A DNA stretch of 64,000 nucleotides from NCBI GenBank assembly GCA_029783825.1, contig JAREIK010000751.1:377602-441601 (forward strand). Direction: 5' to 3'. How positions within the stretch are numbered: position 1 is the stretch's first letter; every line of letters starts with the position of its first letter. Origin of the DNA: Sapria himalayana (Eukaryota; Streptophyta; Magnoliopsida; Malpighiales; Rafflesiaceae). The notes beneath the pieces were generated by a model, which was not told where the DNA came from, did no database searches, and worked only from the letters and a program-made list of their open reading frames with translations. The position numbers were made by a program, and so were the translations under genes. This document shows, in pieces, positions 44,633 to 57,268 of the stretch.

Positions 44633-46560
44633 GACATTATTAACATCAATGTATGTTTCCTAGAAGAAAACTATATTTTATAAGCTATATGCCCAGAAGT
44701 ATAATTATTCTAGAAGAATTGAGAGGAGATAAACTAGTTCAAACTTTTTCCATTCTAGTAATACAAGAAGAAACACCACAAAATAACATTTTAGATATCT
44801 CATTATCTCATTGTAATGGAAGGATTGTTAATAATGATGTTGATTTAAAACCTTGTAAACCTATCATTGGCATGCTGATTACACAACTAAGTGATGAGCA
44901 TAATGGTTCACAAGGATCAACATCTACACAGCATGCCACTGAAAGTATACAATCAAGAGAAGTGTCTCATCTTATTTGGAGAGTTATTCATGAACCTACA
45001 TAGAGTATACTCTTAGTAGAGTCTTATAAAAAAATTCATAATGAGATAGATACTAATCCTAGTAACTATGATGAAATACTTAAAGATAAAGATGCAAAAA
45101 TTTGGAAAAATGCTATGAAATAAGAGATGTAGTCCATGCACTTCAATCATGTATTGTATCTTATGAAACTGCTTGAAGAAATAAATTCTATAAAGTTAAT
45201 GTGGATCATTAAAAAATAAAGAAACAAATGATAATGCTGAGACTTATAAGACTAGGCTTATTGCAATAGGCTTTACCTAGAAAGAGCGAATTCATTATAA
45301 AAAAACATTTTCACTAGTAGTGATGTTGAAGTCTATTTGGATTCTCTTATTCATTACAACTCATTATGATTATCAGATTTAGTAGTTGGATGTAAAGACT
45401 ATATTTTTGAATGGACATTTTAAAGAATATATTTATATGATGCAGTATGATAGTTTCATAAAAAATGACCAAGGCCACATGTTGTGTAAATTAAAGAAGT
45501 CCATTTATGGACTAAAATAAGCATCTAGATCATGGAATACTTATTTTGATCAAGCTATTCAGTTTTATGGTTTTGATCACTGTTAGGGTGCGTATTGTGT
45601 ATATATGAAGTGTAGTGGTACCATGATGATATTATTAGGAATGTTCGTTGATGATATATTACTAATTTGAAATGACATGGATTTGTTGTCTTTGGTCAAT
45701 GTCTAGTTGATTAGTCAATTCGATATGATAGACTTAAGAGAAACTAATCACATTCTTGGGATTAAGCTTTTGTAAGATTGTAAACAAAGAATATTAAGAT
45801 TGTCTCTAGTTGTTTAAATCAATCATATATTGACACTATTAAACATGGAATCACTTCAAGAAAGGGGTTTTACCTTTCAAATAAGGAATCACTCTATCAA
45901 AAAAAATGTTGCAAAATACCTAATGAGATTGAGTAAATGAAGACAATTTTTTATGTAACTACAATAGGAAGACTAATATATGTAATGTTTAGTACTAGAC
46001 TTGATATCTACTTTTACATAAACATAGTCAGCATATATCAATCTAACCCACGACAAGAATATTGGACATCAATAAAACATATAATTAAGTACATGAAAAA
46101 GACTAGAGATTGTATGTTAGTATTACGAGTTAGACAATCTCTTACCTATCGGGTATATAGATTTAGATTTTCAATTAGATGAGGATTTAAGATTAAGATT
46201 TTCAGTTATATGTTTACCTTTGGAAGTAGAGCCATAACTTGGAAGAGTATTAAGCAATCTTGTATTGTTGATTCTACAATGGAGGTCAAATATGTAAAAG
46301 TCTCAAAGGCATCCAAGGGGATTGTTTCACACAAAAACTTTCTGATGGATCTAAGAGTCATTCCTTCTATGAAATTGCATATTGTACTTTATTATGATAA
46401 TAGTGGGGTAATTTCTAATTTGAAGGAATCTAGAACCCATAAGAAGAAAAAATATGTCGAGCATAACAATTATCTGATAAAAGATAATATAAAAAGAGTA
46501 GATATAGTGATGACCAAAGTAGTTTCAATGGACAACTTGGCATATCTAATTTAAAAAAGC
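44633..46560 (+). pseudogene. copia-3 integrase end, RT and RNase H
   Basis: Open 44,653-45,003 (YMPRSIIILEELRG, the integrase/RT linker). RT from about 45,190: RLIAIGFTxKERIHYKKTFS, VKTIFLNGHFKEYIYMMQYDSFI, then GMFVDDILLI at about 45,640 with the Asp pair present but a stop just after. RNase H: GRLIYVMFSTRLDIYFYINIVS (45,967-46,030) and the open stretch 46,210-46,554 (TMEVKYVKVSKASKGIV, YYDNSGVISNLKESRTHKKKK). Ends 85 bp before the 3' LTR. Confidence 0.85.
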
Positions 46561-46644
46561 TTACCAGCTAAAAAATATGAAAGACATGTGGAAGGAATGA
46601 AAGCAAGATATGTAACATCGTGACATAAAGTCTAAGTGGGAGAA

Positions 46645-47938
46645 TGTTAGAACCATTTTATAATGAAAGACATTTTTATTTGTTTTTTCTTTTAATTGTT
46701 TCTTGGATTCATTTTTTCTTTCTATTAAATGATAATGAGTTTTGATTGTATTTATAATAGATATACATATGTCATTTATTTTACAAAGTAGATGATTTGG
46801 TGCATAAAGTTCACCATACATACTAAAGATCAAATATATAGTTCTTTTAGAATATAAGGTCATTATTCACAAGTTAGATGGAGTTGGACACTCTATCAGA
46901 AAGATTATAGCATAGGATTTTAGAAGTTCTATCTTGACTATGAGGAATAATGTAATTCTAACTTCTCATGCTAGTGTACTTATGTGTATAAAATGGGACT
47001 AAGATGGTATTGTTATTTTATATTAATATATAAAATACAAATACATCATAATTATTATAAATACTATTATTCTTAAAATTGATGAAATTGATAAACATGT
47101 ATACTTATTTATTATTATTTCGACTCATAAAAGGTAAGATTTATAATTAGATTTATATACTTAGTGATTTGAATAATTTTATCAATTGTATGATGAATAT
47201 TTATTATTGATAAAATTCATATCCTATAAAATAGATTGATGATGCACCTATGAGGATTCTTATAAGTTTTGATGTTACTAAATCCTATATGTGAATTTTA
47301 ATCTGCATATCGAATAAGTTAAGTAGGGGGGGAGGGTCTAAATGTTATATGTAAAATATTGATTGAATTACATTATCAGTAATTTGATTCAATTGATAAA
47401 TATATATAATCTTAACATGGAGAGTTAAATAAGTATTGAATAACAAAAAACATGAGGTAAGAATAAGAGAATGAGCATAATTACAATTCTATAGTGGTAT
47501 GAATTATAATTAGTATAAAATCAAGATAATTAATTTGATTGAAATTATATTAATTAATTGTTATTAATTGATACAAATTAGAATTGAATTAATTATTTGA
47601 ATATATATATATATATTAATTGAATCTTTAATATAATTTAAATAATAAAAAAAAGAAGGCATGTAACATCACTTTTTCAAAGTTATGTAACATATTTTTA
47701 TTTATAATGCATTTTGGATTTATTGTATAATGAGATGCACAATTCATTACTGTTGATTATCTCCTTCCTTGTGACGATGAAGCAAGTGACACTGGAAATG
47801 AGTCTGGGGAACTCTAGACTCACATTTTTAATGTAAGAGTTAAAATAATATTGTAATGATTTACTTCTAAAAAGATCAAAAACCTAAATGAATCTGTTAA
47901 ATGAAATTTTTTTTCATAATTCATTTCAACCTCTAAAA
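46645..47938 (+). repeat. copia-3 3' LTR
   Basis: TGTTAGAACCATTT directly after the polypurine tract; the end CCTCTAAAA corresponds to CATCTAACA of the 5' LTR. About 1.29 kb, shorter than its partner because of indels. Contains a (TA)n run at 47,603-47,616. Confidence 0.85.
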
Positions 47939-49260
47939 TGTTTAGCAAATAAGGGATCATGATTTCTCTATCAATTTTGTAAGATCTCTTAAGCTAGTTA
48001 GTTTCCTAGAAGATTTTTTTTTTTTGTAAACTCATACTTTTTAAAAGTTTTGAGAAGTTCATCCTGGAATGAGGATAAGAAAAATCCTCAACTAGTGGAC
48101 CACCTAACCAGCTGACCAGCCCATAAGATGGGATCTAGCTACAAAAAAAAGGAAGAAGAGGTAGTCTCTTACCCACCTTTGATATTGTTCTAGCTACTAA
48201 ATAGTACAAAAAGGATCTTTGACAAACAAGAAAGGAGAAGGTGATAATTGGATTCTTAATTATCTCCAATGAGATTATGATAAAAATAGAGCTAAACACA
48301 ATATACCTGATACTAGAATGATCTATTGGAAAGGCTTCATATGATAAGAAAATAGATGTTGCCAATTAGGGTTAGGAAAATTATATTGGGATGAAATATT
48401 TTTCTTGGTGGGCAACATTAAGATTATTCACTCGTTCTTAATTTTCAACAGATGTTCTTTGAGTAAGCTCAACTTCTCAACCTTAATTTTACTTACTAAA
48501 TTATTGCATCTCTCTCAATTAGTAATCATGCTATATATCATATTAATAACATTACAACATGTATGAAAAATACTTTTTCTTTGTTTATCTATTTCATCCT
48601 TCTTTACTTCAGCATTTATTACATGCTTAGTCACAAATGCATCTCTTTTACCACCAAAAACTTCCTTTTTGCCTACATAATAACCATATACATCTTCTTC
48701 CCATGGGCACATGCTCTCTCTCTCTCTCTCCCTCCTATTTGAAATAGTTTGTGACCACTTTAAATGAATATGATCGTGTAGATGCTCTAGTCTAGACTTC
48801 ATAAATAACTTGTAATTGGTAACTTGTGTAATATTCTTTTAAGTATAGTGAGATAAGATTTATGGAAGAACAAATATGATGAATACTTTTTCACCCCCTC
48901 AAGTTCATTAATTTTAACACTTAGATATAGTATGAATGAATGAAGTCTAAAATTTTAATGAAAAAATAAAAATAAATCCAAAACTAAAGTATAGCTTCGA
49001 TACCCGTAGGTGTTAATTCCATTAAAAATTAATGAGATTGATAATCAAATTTCATGATCAAAACTATACTAAAATTAGATTTTATGGGATACATTCATCT
49101 GTTACTTATGTAGAAGCAAGACCCTTAGTATATGGAATGTAACAATCAATGATGGAAATATTTATTCATGAGTCTTATGCTGTATATGTAATTTGTTTTT
49201 TGATAATCTGTTTGTATAACCAAATATTTCTATTTCTGTTTTAATATTTTCATGCAAGTG
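47939..49260. other. Intergenic DNA, nothing recognised
   Basis: Two minus-strand open frames (48,135-48,365 and 48,515-48,802) may be pieces of one old coding remnant: the second is charged and Arg/Lys-rich (RRERERES from a (CT)n tract at 48,717-48,730). I recognise no domain. No RNA gene. Confidence 0.4.
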
Positions 49261-49740
49261 CAGGAAAAGAAATATTAAGAGGCCAGACATGCAACAGTAG
49301 CACAATAACGGAGGTCCCGCTGAGTCTGACACGTTTCATGATCCGACTCATTCCGATTAAATGAATCAAGAGATTTTTTTTATTATAAAATGTTTGTATT
49401 TTTAATTTCGGGTGGCTATTTTTTTGGACCCGAAGAATTGTTCATCATCTCTCTCTCTCTTCTCTCTGCACATTTTATCGTGACTGTTCTATGTTGCATA
49501 CTGTAAGATTGTTTTGGTTGGTTTAATCTGTAATGGATAAGCATTTTCTGGTGGATGTAACTAGTCGTACTGAGTGACTAGCGAACCACGTTATTTTCGG
49601 TGTTTATTTCTCATTTTTTTTGATTCTGCCATGGTTGGTTGCTGGATTGGATATATATATTGTTTGTTTTTTGCTGTTTCTATTATTTCTGTATCTTACT
49701 ATCACTACCATGGAAACATAATTGCCCAACATCTTAGATG
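49260..49740 (+). repeat. Possible solo or fragmentary copia-type LTR
   Basis: GC-richer than its surroundings, with a (CT)n tract at 49,449-49,467 followed by text resembling the R/U5 part of copia LTRs (ctgactgttctatgttgc..., gactagcgaaccacgttatttt). No second copy, primer site or matching ends were found, so this is a suggestion only. Confidence 0.25.
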
Positions 49741-51325
49741 AATACCATAAAAAATCCTAATAAGTTAAAATGTTTTTAAAGAACTAATGTGTTTCTGCTC
49801 ATCAAAATTTATTCTTTCCTTTCATTAATTAAGACAATAGATACCCTATATATAGTTTGTTTGAGAGATTCACTTAAACTATATCAACAATTATAATCTC
49901 TATTATTATAATTATATAATAAAATAAATATTACTAATAAAGTAATGATTGTGTAATAATTCTCTTAATTATACATGCACTCAATATATTAAAAATAAAT
50001 AAATAAAATAGTATGATTATTTGAAGTACTCCCACATATAGCTTGTTACATCATCCATAATCTTCTAAGTTTTTAACTAATTTTTTTGGGCCAGGTTGAA
50101 TAAGCAAGTTACTAGTACAAGACCTAAATATATGTGCTTTATTTTGTGCTTTTTTAATAAGTCCATATAGTGCATTACTGAATTATTAGTCCATTAAAAA
50201 ATTGGCCCAACAAGTATAACAATGAATCTTTTTGATATTGCTTATCAATGATCATAATTATTAGTGCTAATTTGTTTTTATTACATATTATTTGAAATTC
50301 AAATGTTAATAGAAAAGATCGTAAGGTAAATAAAATGATCATGAGGTGAGTGAGTGGATAAATCTCATCTAGAAGCAATGTTTTCTCAACTCTTTTAGAG
50401 CTAACTATTATCCACAAATAAATAACTAATTTAGAAAGAGAGATGAATAGTTTTAAAGAAGATTATCATAAAGTTTGGATGAAAACATTTAATATGGATA
50501 TGATTATTGTATGTACAATCATAATATATCGGAAGACATACTAGAGTTTAAAGAATTTTTGATATGAGTTTATTTTAATGCACAATGCCGCTGATTAGGA
50601 ATATTAATAATATGTAAGCAATACCTTGCTCGTCAGATTATGTGAGTAATTTAGGTGGCAAGGTGGTTGTCATTGAAGGCAAAGGGTGCTGCCTCACTTG
50701 GAGGGATGTCTCCTAGAATTATATGTTATTATAAAATTGATATTTCCTAAACATCATATAATTTTGTGCAAGCTTATTGAAGTGTGGCTAATTTTGTCTT
50801 TAAATCATTTTTTAGAATATGTATTTCATTTGGTGGGCTATAAGGCCTTTGTATTTATTCTTCTATGTGAGTTATGAACCACTTGCTCTTATTTTGTTGC
50901 ATTTGGATGACTATATATCTATTTTTTATACTAGAAAAAATTTTATGTTGTGTGTTGCAAATATTTAGTTAGTGATAGTTGGGTGTGTCAAGTATGCTTA
51001 CTACTTAATTGGATAATTGGTTATTGGCTTTAAATTATATGCTCAGTCACATGCTAATTAACTTGGACATGTTACTTATGTTAAATTGGTGTGCATAGCT
51101 AGTTGTGTATATAACCTAAATATAGCCATTTAGTTAGAAATATACTTTGTCTAGTGGTATTGTCATTATTATCACAAATTGAATGGTTTAGTTAGGCAAA
51201 TGTCTAGTTATTAATGAAGTTAAATATAGTTATTTAGTTAGTAATTGTGCGGTCATACTATTTGGCTTAGATGGTTTTGTAAGATGGTTAAGGTGGATTT
51301 TGACATGAGAGATTTGAGTTTTGGA
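49741..51325. other. AT-rich intergenic DNA
   Basis: No domain, repeat structure or RNA gene recognised. Open frames at 50,175-50,417 (minus) and 50,686-50,877 (plus) look like chance. Confidence 0.5.
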
Positions 51326-52042
51326 GTGCTAAATACAAAATATTTTAAAATAGGTCATTTTTTTTCAAAATAAAAAAATGTACTTTAACCTAAAATAATT
51401 ATGTCTTGATGCATAGAAAATCAAAAGCCCAATTTTGTTCCCAAAAACAATTTTAAAAGATTTTAAAAAATAAAAATATAATGATTATCATCTGCCAGAT
51501 GTAATGATATTAGAATCCATGACCTCCACATACAAAATCATGCCAAAATCTTTCTAGCTACATGCATCATATTAAATTTATAGTGAATATATATATATAT
51601 ATATATATAAACATATAAAATGTAAATATATAAATACATAAACATATAAATATATAAACATATAAATATCTAAACATAATACACATATATAAATAAATAA
51701 ATAAATAAATACACACACTCATGCACACACTCATGCACACACTCATGCATATATTTATCTATATATAAAAATATATTTATATTTGCTAGAAATTTGATAT
51801 GATGCATATGGTTGGGTCAATTTTGACATGATTTTGTACTTGGAGGTTTTGGGTTTGAATCTCTCCACATCTGGTAGATGATAATCATTATATTTGTTTT
51901 TTTTTATTTTTTAAAATAGGCCTTGGGGGCAAAATCGAGTTTCCAATTTTTATCACACCAAAACATAATTATTTTAGGTTTTATTGCACTTATTTTTAAT
52001 ATTGAAAAGAAGATATCCTTTTTAAATTATTTTATGTTTGGT
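51326..52042. mobile_element. Foldback/MITE-like inverted repeat element
   Basis: The left arm (51,326-51,595) and right arm (51,775-52,042) are reverse complements over about 265 bp, roughly 80% alike. Examples: 'aatgattatcatctgccaga' against the complement of 'tctggtagatgataatcatt', and 'cctaaaataattatg' against 'cataattattttagg'. The loop (51,596-51,770) is (TA)n, an 'aaacatataaatat' series and three copies of 'acacactcatgc'. Ends read GTGCTAAATACAAAAT and its diverged mate. No clear target duplication and no coding capacity. Confidence 0.8.
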
Positions 52043-52089
52043 ACATTAGAACATAAATCATTCTTCATATAGCAAGGTAACAATAATGG

Positions 52090-55060
52090 TTGAAAGTAAA
52101 AAATAGTTTATTGATATTTGGTTACTAGACTCAAAAGCATAATGACATATGATATCTCAAAAAAAATAGTTCCAAAATTATGAACCAATCTAAGGAGGTT
52201 CTATACAAATGAGTGATAACCATGCATTAAAGATTATTAATATTAGCAATATCAAAATATTAATGTTCGATTGTATGGCTCACACCATTTAGGAGGTACA
52301 ACATATGAAGGACTTAAAAAAATTATTGTCATTAGGAAAAATAGATATCCTTGGATGCAATACTCATATTGAAAATGAGATGATAAAAATTATGAGAGAT
52401 ACACTTATGATTATAAAGGTAGAAAAGATACTATTAAATCTATTCATGATTAAAGAGGAGATAGTGCAAAAGGCTTGGACACATGTCAGAATGAGATTTA
52501 AAGATTATCTCTAATAGAAAGTTACTTTTAGGGCTCAAATCAATAAATCTACCTTTTTTGTGAGTATTATATTACAAGTAATATTGATTGACATTCAATA
52601 TATCAATTTCCAAGAGTAAGCATATTCTCAACTTGATTCATTTTGTTATATGAGAATTAAAAAAAAATGTTCATAAGATGAACAAAGTACTTTGTGTATT
52701 TTATTAATTATTACTCTAGTAGATGTTGGATATATCCAATCAAGAAGAAGTCAGAAATATTTTTAGTTTTTAAAGACTTCAAAGTATGAGTAGAATTGAA
52801 TCAAGGGAAATGACTAATTATTTGACGATAAATAATATAAAAAATCTATAGATGACAAGTTTCTTACTCTTTATAAATAGAAAAGTATCATATAGTTATT
52901 CAAAGTCACATACATGTCAAAACTAAATGTAGTGGCTGGATGAATTAACAAAACTCATACAAAATGATTGAGAGTTATATTGAGGACCAATTTATCACAT
53001 AATACCACTTATTATGTGATAAATCAGTCATTATCAACTATAATTAATTTTAAAATCAATGGAGATGTGGCCTTGTATGTTAGTAGATTTCTCTATTTTA
53101 TAATTCTTTAGATGTCCTACAGATATAATGTACAACACTCGATAAAGAACAAAGTTAGATTTGAAATCATAAAATTATATATTTTATGGGCATGCTGAAG
53201 GAGCAAAGGGGTATCACCTATGAAATCACACTACCCGCAAGGTTATTATCAATAAGGAAGTAATCTTTACACAAAATCAACCATAAAGATAAGATGAAAA
53301 TGATAGCGCATCGAAAAAAAATTCAAAGGATACAATTATAAGGTGAAAACTAATTCGACACAAAAAAAATTCTAGTTTCTACTAAGGAAAACCCATAGCA
53401 CAAGGTACAAGAACAAGTCAAGTTGAAGGTTCAAAAGGTTAGTCAGCCAACACATTAAAGAAAGATGTCGTCTTAGCACTTAGAGTATGTTATGGAAAGT
53501 AATATTTTACATTGTCTTTTAATATATGATTGATGGCCATTTACATTTTACGAAGCAACATGTATCTCAAGTGCATCTGTATTGATTACTATAATGCACG
53601 AAGCAATTGAAGCTCTAAACAATATTAAGACATGAAAACTAGTATTATTATTAATTGAAAAAAAAGTTATTAGTAACAAATAGGTCTATAATATCAAGTG
53701 GGATAAAAATAATAAAGTAGAATGATATTGTACAAGATTGGTGGTAAAGGAACATACTCATAAAGAAGGCAATGACTTCAATTAGATTTTTTTTGATTAT
53801 TCATCTTGCAACAATCAAAGTTGTTATGATTTTATGTATTATATTTGATTTATATTTGGAGTATGGATGATAAAATTACATTTCTTCATGGAAAACTTGA
53901 AGAAGAAATTTATATGCTCCAATCATAAGATCTCATTGAAACATGCAAAAAGAACTTGGTTTGTAAGTTTAACAAATCTTTATATGGTCTTAAACATGCA
54001 CCAAAGAATTAGTATAAGGGGTTTGATTCATTCATCATTATCCTTGGGTATAATAGATTTGGTTCAAACCATTGAACAAATTTTAAGAGGTTTGGGGATG
54101 AAAATAATTTCATCATTCTATTATTCTATTTAAATGATATGTTTGATGCATACTTCAACAAATATTAAATCCAATAATTAAAGAAACAATTAGTTCGGAA
54201 GATTGATATGGACTTAGGAATAGTAAATAAAATTCTAGGGATGCATATTTATCAAGATAGAAATAATATGAAGATTCGACTCTATTAAGAAAACTATTTA
54301 AATAAGATCTTGTGAATCTTCAACATATAAGATAGTAAGTCAATTTCTATCATACTTTTTATTAATATCAAGGTATTCTTAAGTATGTGTCATAAAACTA
54401 AATAAGAGATCAGGGAGATGTCTTTGAGTATCATATATATTAGTAGTGGAAAATTTGATATTTATTATGATTTGTACAAGATCAGACATTACACAAAGCA
54501 ATGTAGTGGTTAGTCAATTAATAGAAAATCTTGGTGGAAAGCATTAAAGTATTATGATGAAGGTTCTCAAATACATTAGAGGACATTAAATATTATATTA
54601 TATTATAAAGGTTCAGTACTTATTAATAGAGACTATGTTGATTCAAACTATATAGAATATATTCATTATAGAAAGTCTACCACAAGCTATGTGTTACTCT
54701 TATTAGAAGAAACTATAAGTTAGGTCCAAAAGCTATAGTTTATCATGTCTACTTTTATGACAAAGAAAAAGTATGTTGCAACTACACAAGTTAGTATAGT
54801 AGAAATTTAGTTTCATATGCTAGTAGAAGAGTTTGGACACAAACAAAAAAAATACTTTATTTAACGATAGTAAGAGCACTCTATTCTTAGTAAAGATCAT
54901 ACCAATTTACTCTAAGACAAAACATACTAGAGTATAATATCACTTTATATGAGAAAAGGTAAAAGAAGGAACTGGAATATGCAAAAGATTCCTACTAACG
55001 AGAACCTAGTATATGTTATGACCAATTCAATCAATACTAAAAAGTTTCTATGATATAGAA
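52090..55060 (+). mobile_element. Decayed Ty1/copia retrotransposon (copia-4), LTRs not found
   Basis: Protease/pre-integrase at 52,305-52,514 (LKKLLSLGKIDILGCNTHIENEMIKIMRDTL). Integrase C-terminal hallmark GHAEGAKGYHL with TRKVIINKEVIFTQN at 53,190-53,280. RT 53,590-54,330: AIEALNNIKT, FLHGKLEEEIYMLQ pattern near 53,870-53,930, and FYLNDM where the YVDDM box should be. RNase H 54,590-55,040: GGH/LNIILYYKGSVLI, then YRKSTTSYVLL. Domain wording suggests a Retrofit-type lineage (inference). Many stops and shifts. Confidence 0.82.
53590..55040 (+). pseudogene. copia-4 reverse transcriptase/RNase H remnant
   Basis: Only 53,867-54,133 is open for any length, and in a shifted frame. Read across frames it shows the copia RT palm (EEIYMLQS; CKLNKSLYGLKHAPKN), a destroyed catalytic box (LND in place of VDD) and GMHIYQDRNNMKI near 54,240. 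The RNase H part ends near 55,040 with a decayed 'adihTK' tail. No function expected. Confidence 0.8.
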
Positions 55061-55390
55061 CCTAATATGCCTTATCAAAAATGTTGTTGTGACTTTATGA
55101 TGGGTGTCGAAACTTATTTTTAAATGACACATCCCCAAAAGTTTGTTGGATGATTATCTATCATCCAACATAGTTTCATGAGTATATGGATCAAATAAGT
55201 AGTAAAATAGGTATAAGTCTAGATATCGATCTCATAGTGAATTAATTATTGCTCAAGTTAAGTATAAATTCTTTCATTATTGGAAAGATACTTATATTCT
55301 AGGATTATCTCTCCTTCTTGTTTATGATGATATTTTTTTAGTTTTTGGTCAATATTATGTATGATTGTCGGAAAAAGGATAAATTAATAT
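55061..55390. other. Spacer with a perfect 11-bp hairpin
   Basis: TGTTGGATGAT (55,144-55,154), a 5-base loop TATCT, then ATCATCCAACA (55,160-55,170). The stem sequences look like joined LTR termini. Nothing else recognised. Confidence 0.6.
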
Positions 55391-57268
55391 GAAAATGCCC
55401 TAGTTTTTTATTAGCATACAAGATGGTTATCATCTTCGCACTATCATAACCAAGGATGATCTCCTCATAATTGTCTCCTTGGTATTTTCCATCGAAGCTA
55501 CACATTATTGCATGTGTGAATCATTTATATATCTACTTATTTTAGGTAATATGTCAACTATCCTTGATTATTACTTCAAATATATACTTCTATTATTTTA
55601 TCTCTAATTTCTTAATGATATACATCTCCCATGAATCATATATATATATAAATCATATAAGAGGAATTGACTAATATAGATGTCACCACCAAACAAAACA
55701 CCTTCTTTTGCACGTGTCATATGATGTACCTATCACTATTTTCTATATCTAATATATGACTTTCACACTATGATGAAACTTTTAGGTTATACATTCTACT
55801 TAACTTTCATTTCACTTGAGGCCAATTCTTCTAGAATATACACAAAATATTAATCATAAGTATATTCTTACTTTTAGCTCTGTAAGTACCATTTTTGTAA
55901 TGATGAAACTAACCTCAACTTTAGGTATTCACATATAGGTTTGTCTCATGAATTAAGGCTAGTAGGGGTGTCACTTCTTTCTTATTATATCGTATGAGTG
56001 TGTCATATAACTTACATGTCACCATCCATCATAATTGTCACACATAAATCTATATTATAATGAAAATCCTAAGCTTCAATTCTAATTAACATTTATATCC
56101 ATCAACATCCAAACCACAATATTAACACAAAAATTAAGTATATAAAAGCATATATTCACATTATACAAGTACATTATATCAAATACTGATTTTCAATGAC
56201 ATTGAAGATTAATTCATGAGAAAGTATTTTAAAGGCATTTCTTGGAATCAAGGATTTTAAATGACAGCCCAAATAAGGATATAAGTTACAAAACCTAACC
56301 CAATCAAATATTGCTCACATTCACCTTGGATTTTCCACTAATTAGAGGTTGGAAGTTGCATTACTATGGATTTTGCATGCTTGGATTGAAATCTAATTTC
56401 CCTCTTCTCCTTTACGAATTTCTCTAAGTATTGTTTTTATAAAATCATATAAAATCATGTCACTAAATTTCATTATGAATTTCTTTTCAAATATTCTCTT
56501 GAGTATTTATATCGCAATGACAATGAATATCATGACTCAAGTAACTCTCATCTAGGACAAGATGCTATGGCACTAGGAATACTATGACTGAGATAAATTC
56601 TTTCTAGAACACAAAGTCATAGTATTAGGAATGATCATAGCTTGATATTTTCTTTCTAGAACAAAATATAATCGTACTGATAATGATAAAAATTGATATT
56701 TTCTCTATGGACAAAAATAACATAATGTTGGAAATGACTATGATTAATTCATTTATATAACACCAAGTCATAATGCTAGAAATGGTCATGGCTTTAGTGT
56801 TTTCTCACTAGAGCAAAATATTATAGCATTGGAAATACCATGACTGGAATAAATGATCTCTTGAATACCTATACATCATTAGAAAATAATGCTATGATTG
56901 AAAATACTTAGTGTTTGGGCTATGTATTCAATAAGTCATGATGTTGGAAATTATCATGACTAATTTATCCAATAATATACTTGACTACCATAATATGAAA
57001 ATAATATCATTACTATTATGTGTTTTTTGAGATAGTATGGTCATGACTCTAAAAAAATATCATAACCACAAAAATTGTGTTGGATAGTAAAATAATTGTG
57101 TTTAATAGTAAAATAATTGTGTCTACTTGATAGTAGAGTTATAGGATATGAAGATGATTATAATTAGTTATGTAGAGTTACAATCAATAAAGGATATTAT
57201 AACTACTTAGTAAGATCATGAAAAGTAAATCAAGTCATTACATGAGAAATGTCATGCCTACCATCACA
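55390..57268 (-). repeat. LTR-X copy B (minus strand)
   Basis: Starts on the minus strand at 57,268 with TGTGATGGTAGGCATGACATTT, directly after a polypurine stretch (GGAGGGAAGAT), so it is a 3' LTR whose internal region lies to its right. Then the 60-70-bp tandem block (57,200-56,520; 'aggaatgatcatag', 'aaatggtcatggc' seen on the plus strand), then the blocks CCTAACCCAATCAAATATTG (56,302) and GTTAGCCC-like text shared with copy C, out to about 55,390. Confidence 0.75.

Larger units (their letters stand above)
30846..47938 (+). mobile_element. Old Ty1/copia retrotransposon with both LTRs (copia-3), interrupted by a gypsy element and a MITE
   Basis: The LTRs align along their length. The 5' LTR is followed by a tRNA-iMet-type primer site and the 3' LTR is preceded by the polypurine tract AAGTGGGAGAA (46,634-46,644). 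Internal order: gag (about 41,880-42,660), protease (42,784-42,999), integrase (43,120-43,970), then RT and RNase H (44,633-46,560), which is copia order. A Tekay-like gypsy (33,260-40,947) lies in the leader and a hAT-type MITE (43,976-44,624) between integrase core and RT. Without the two insertions the element is about 8.7 kb. Five-bp flanks (ATGAT and TGTTT) do not match, so the target duplication has decayed. Confidence 0.85.
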
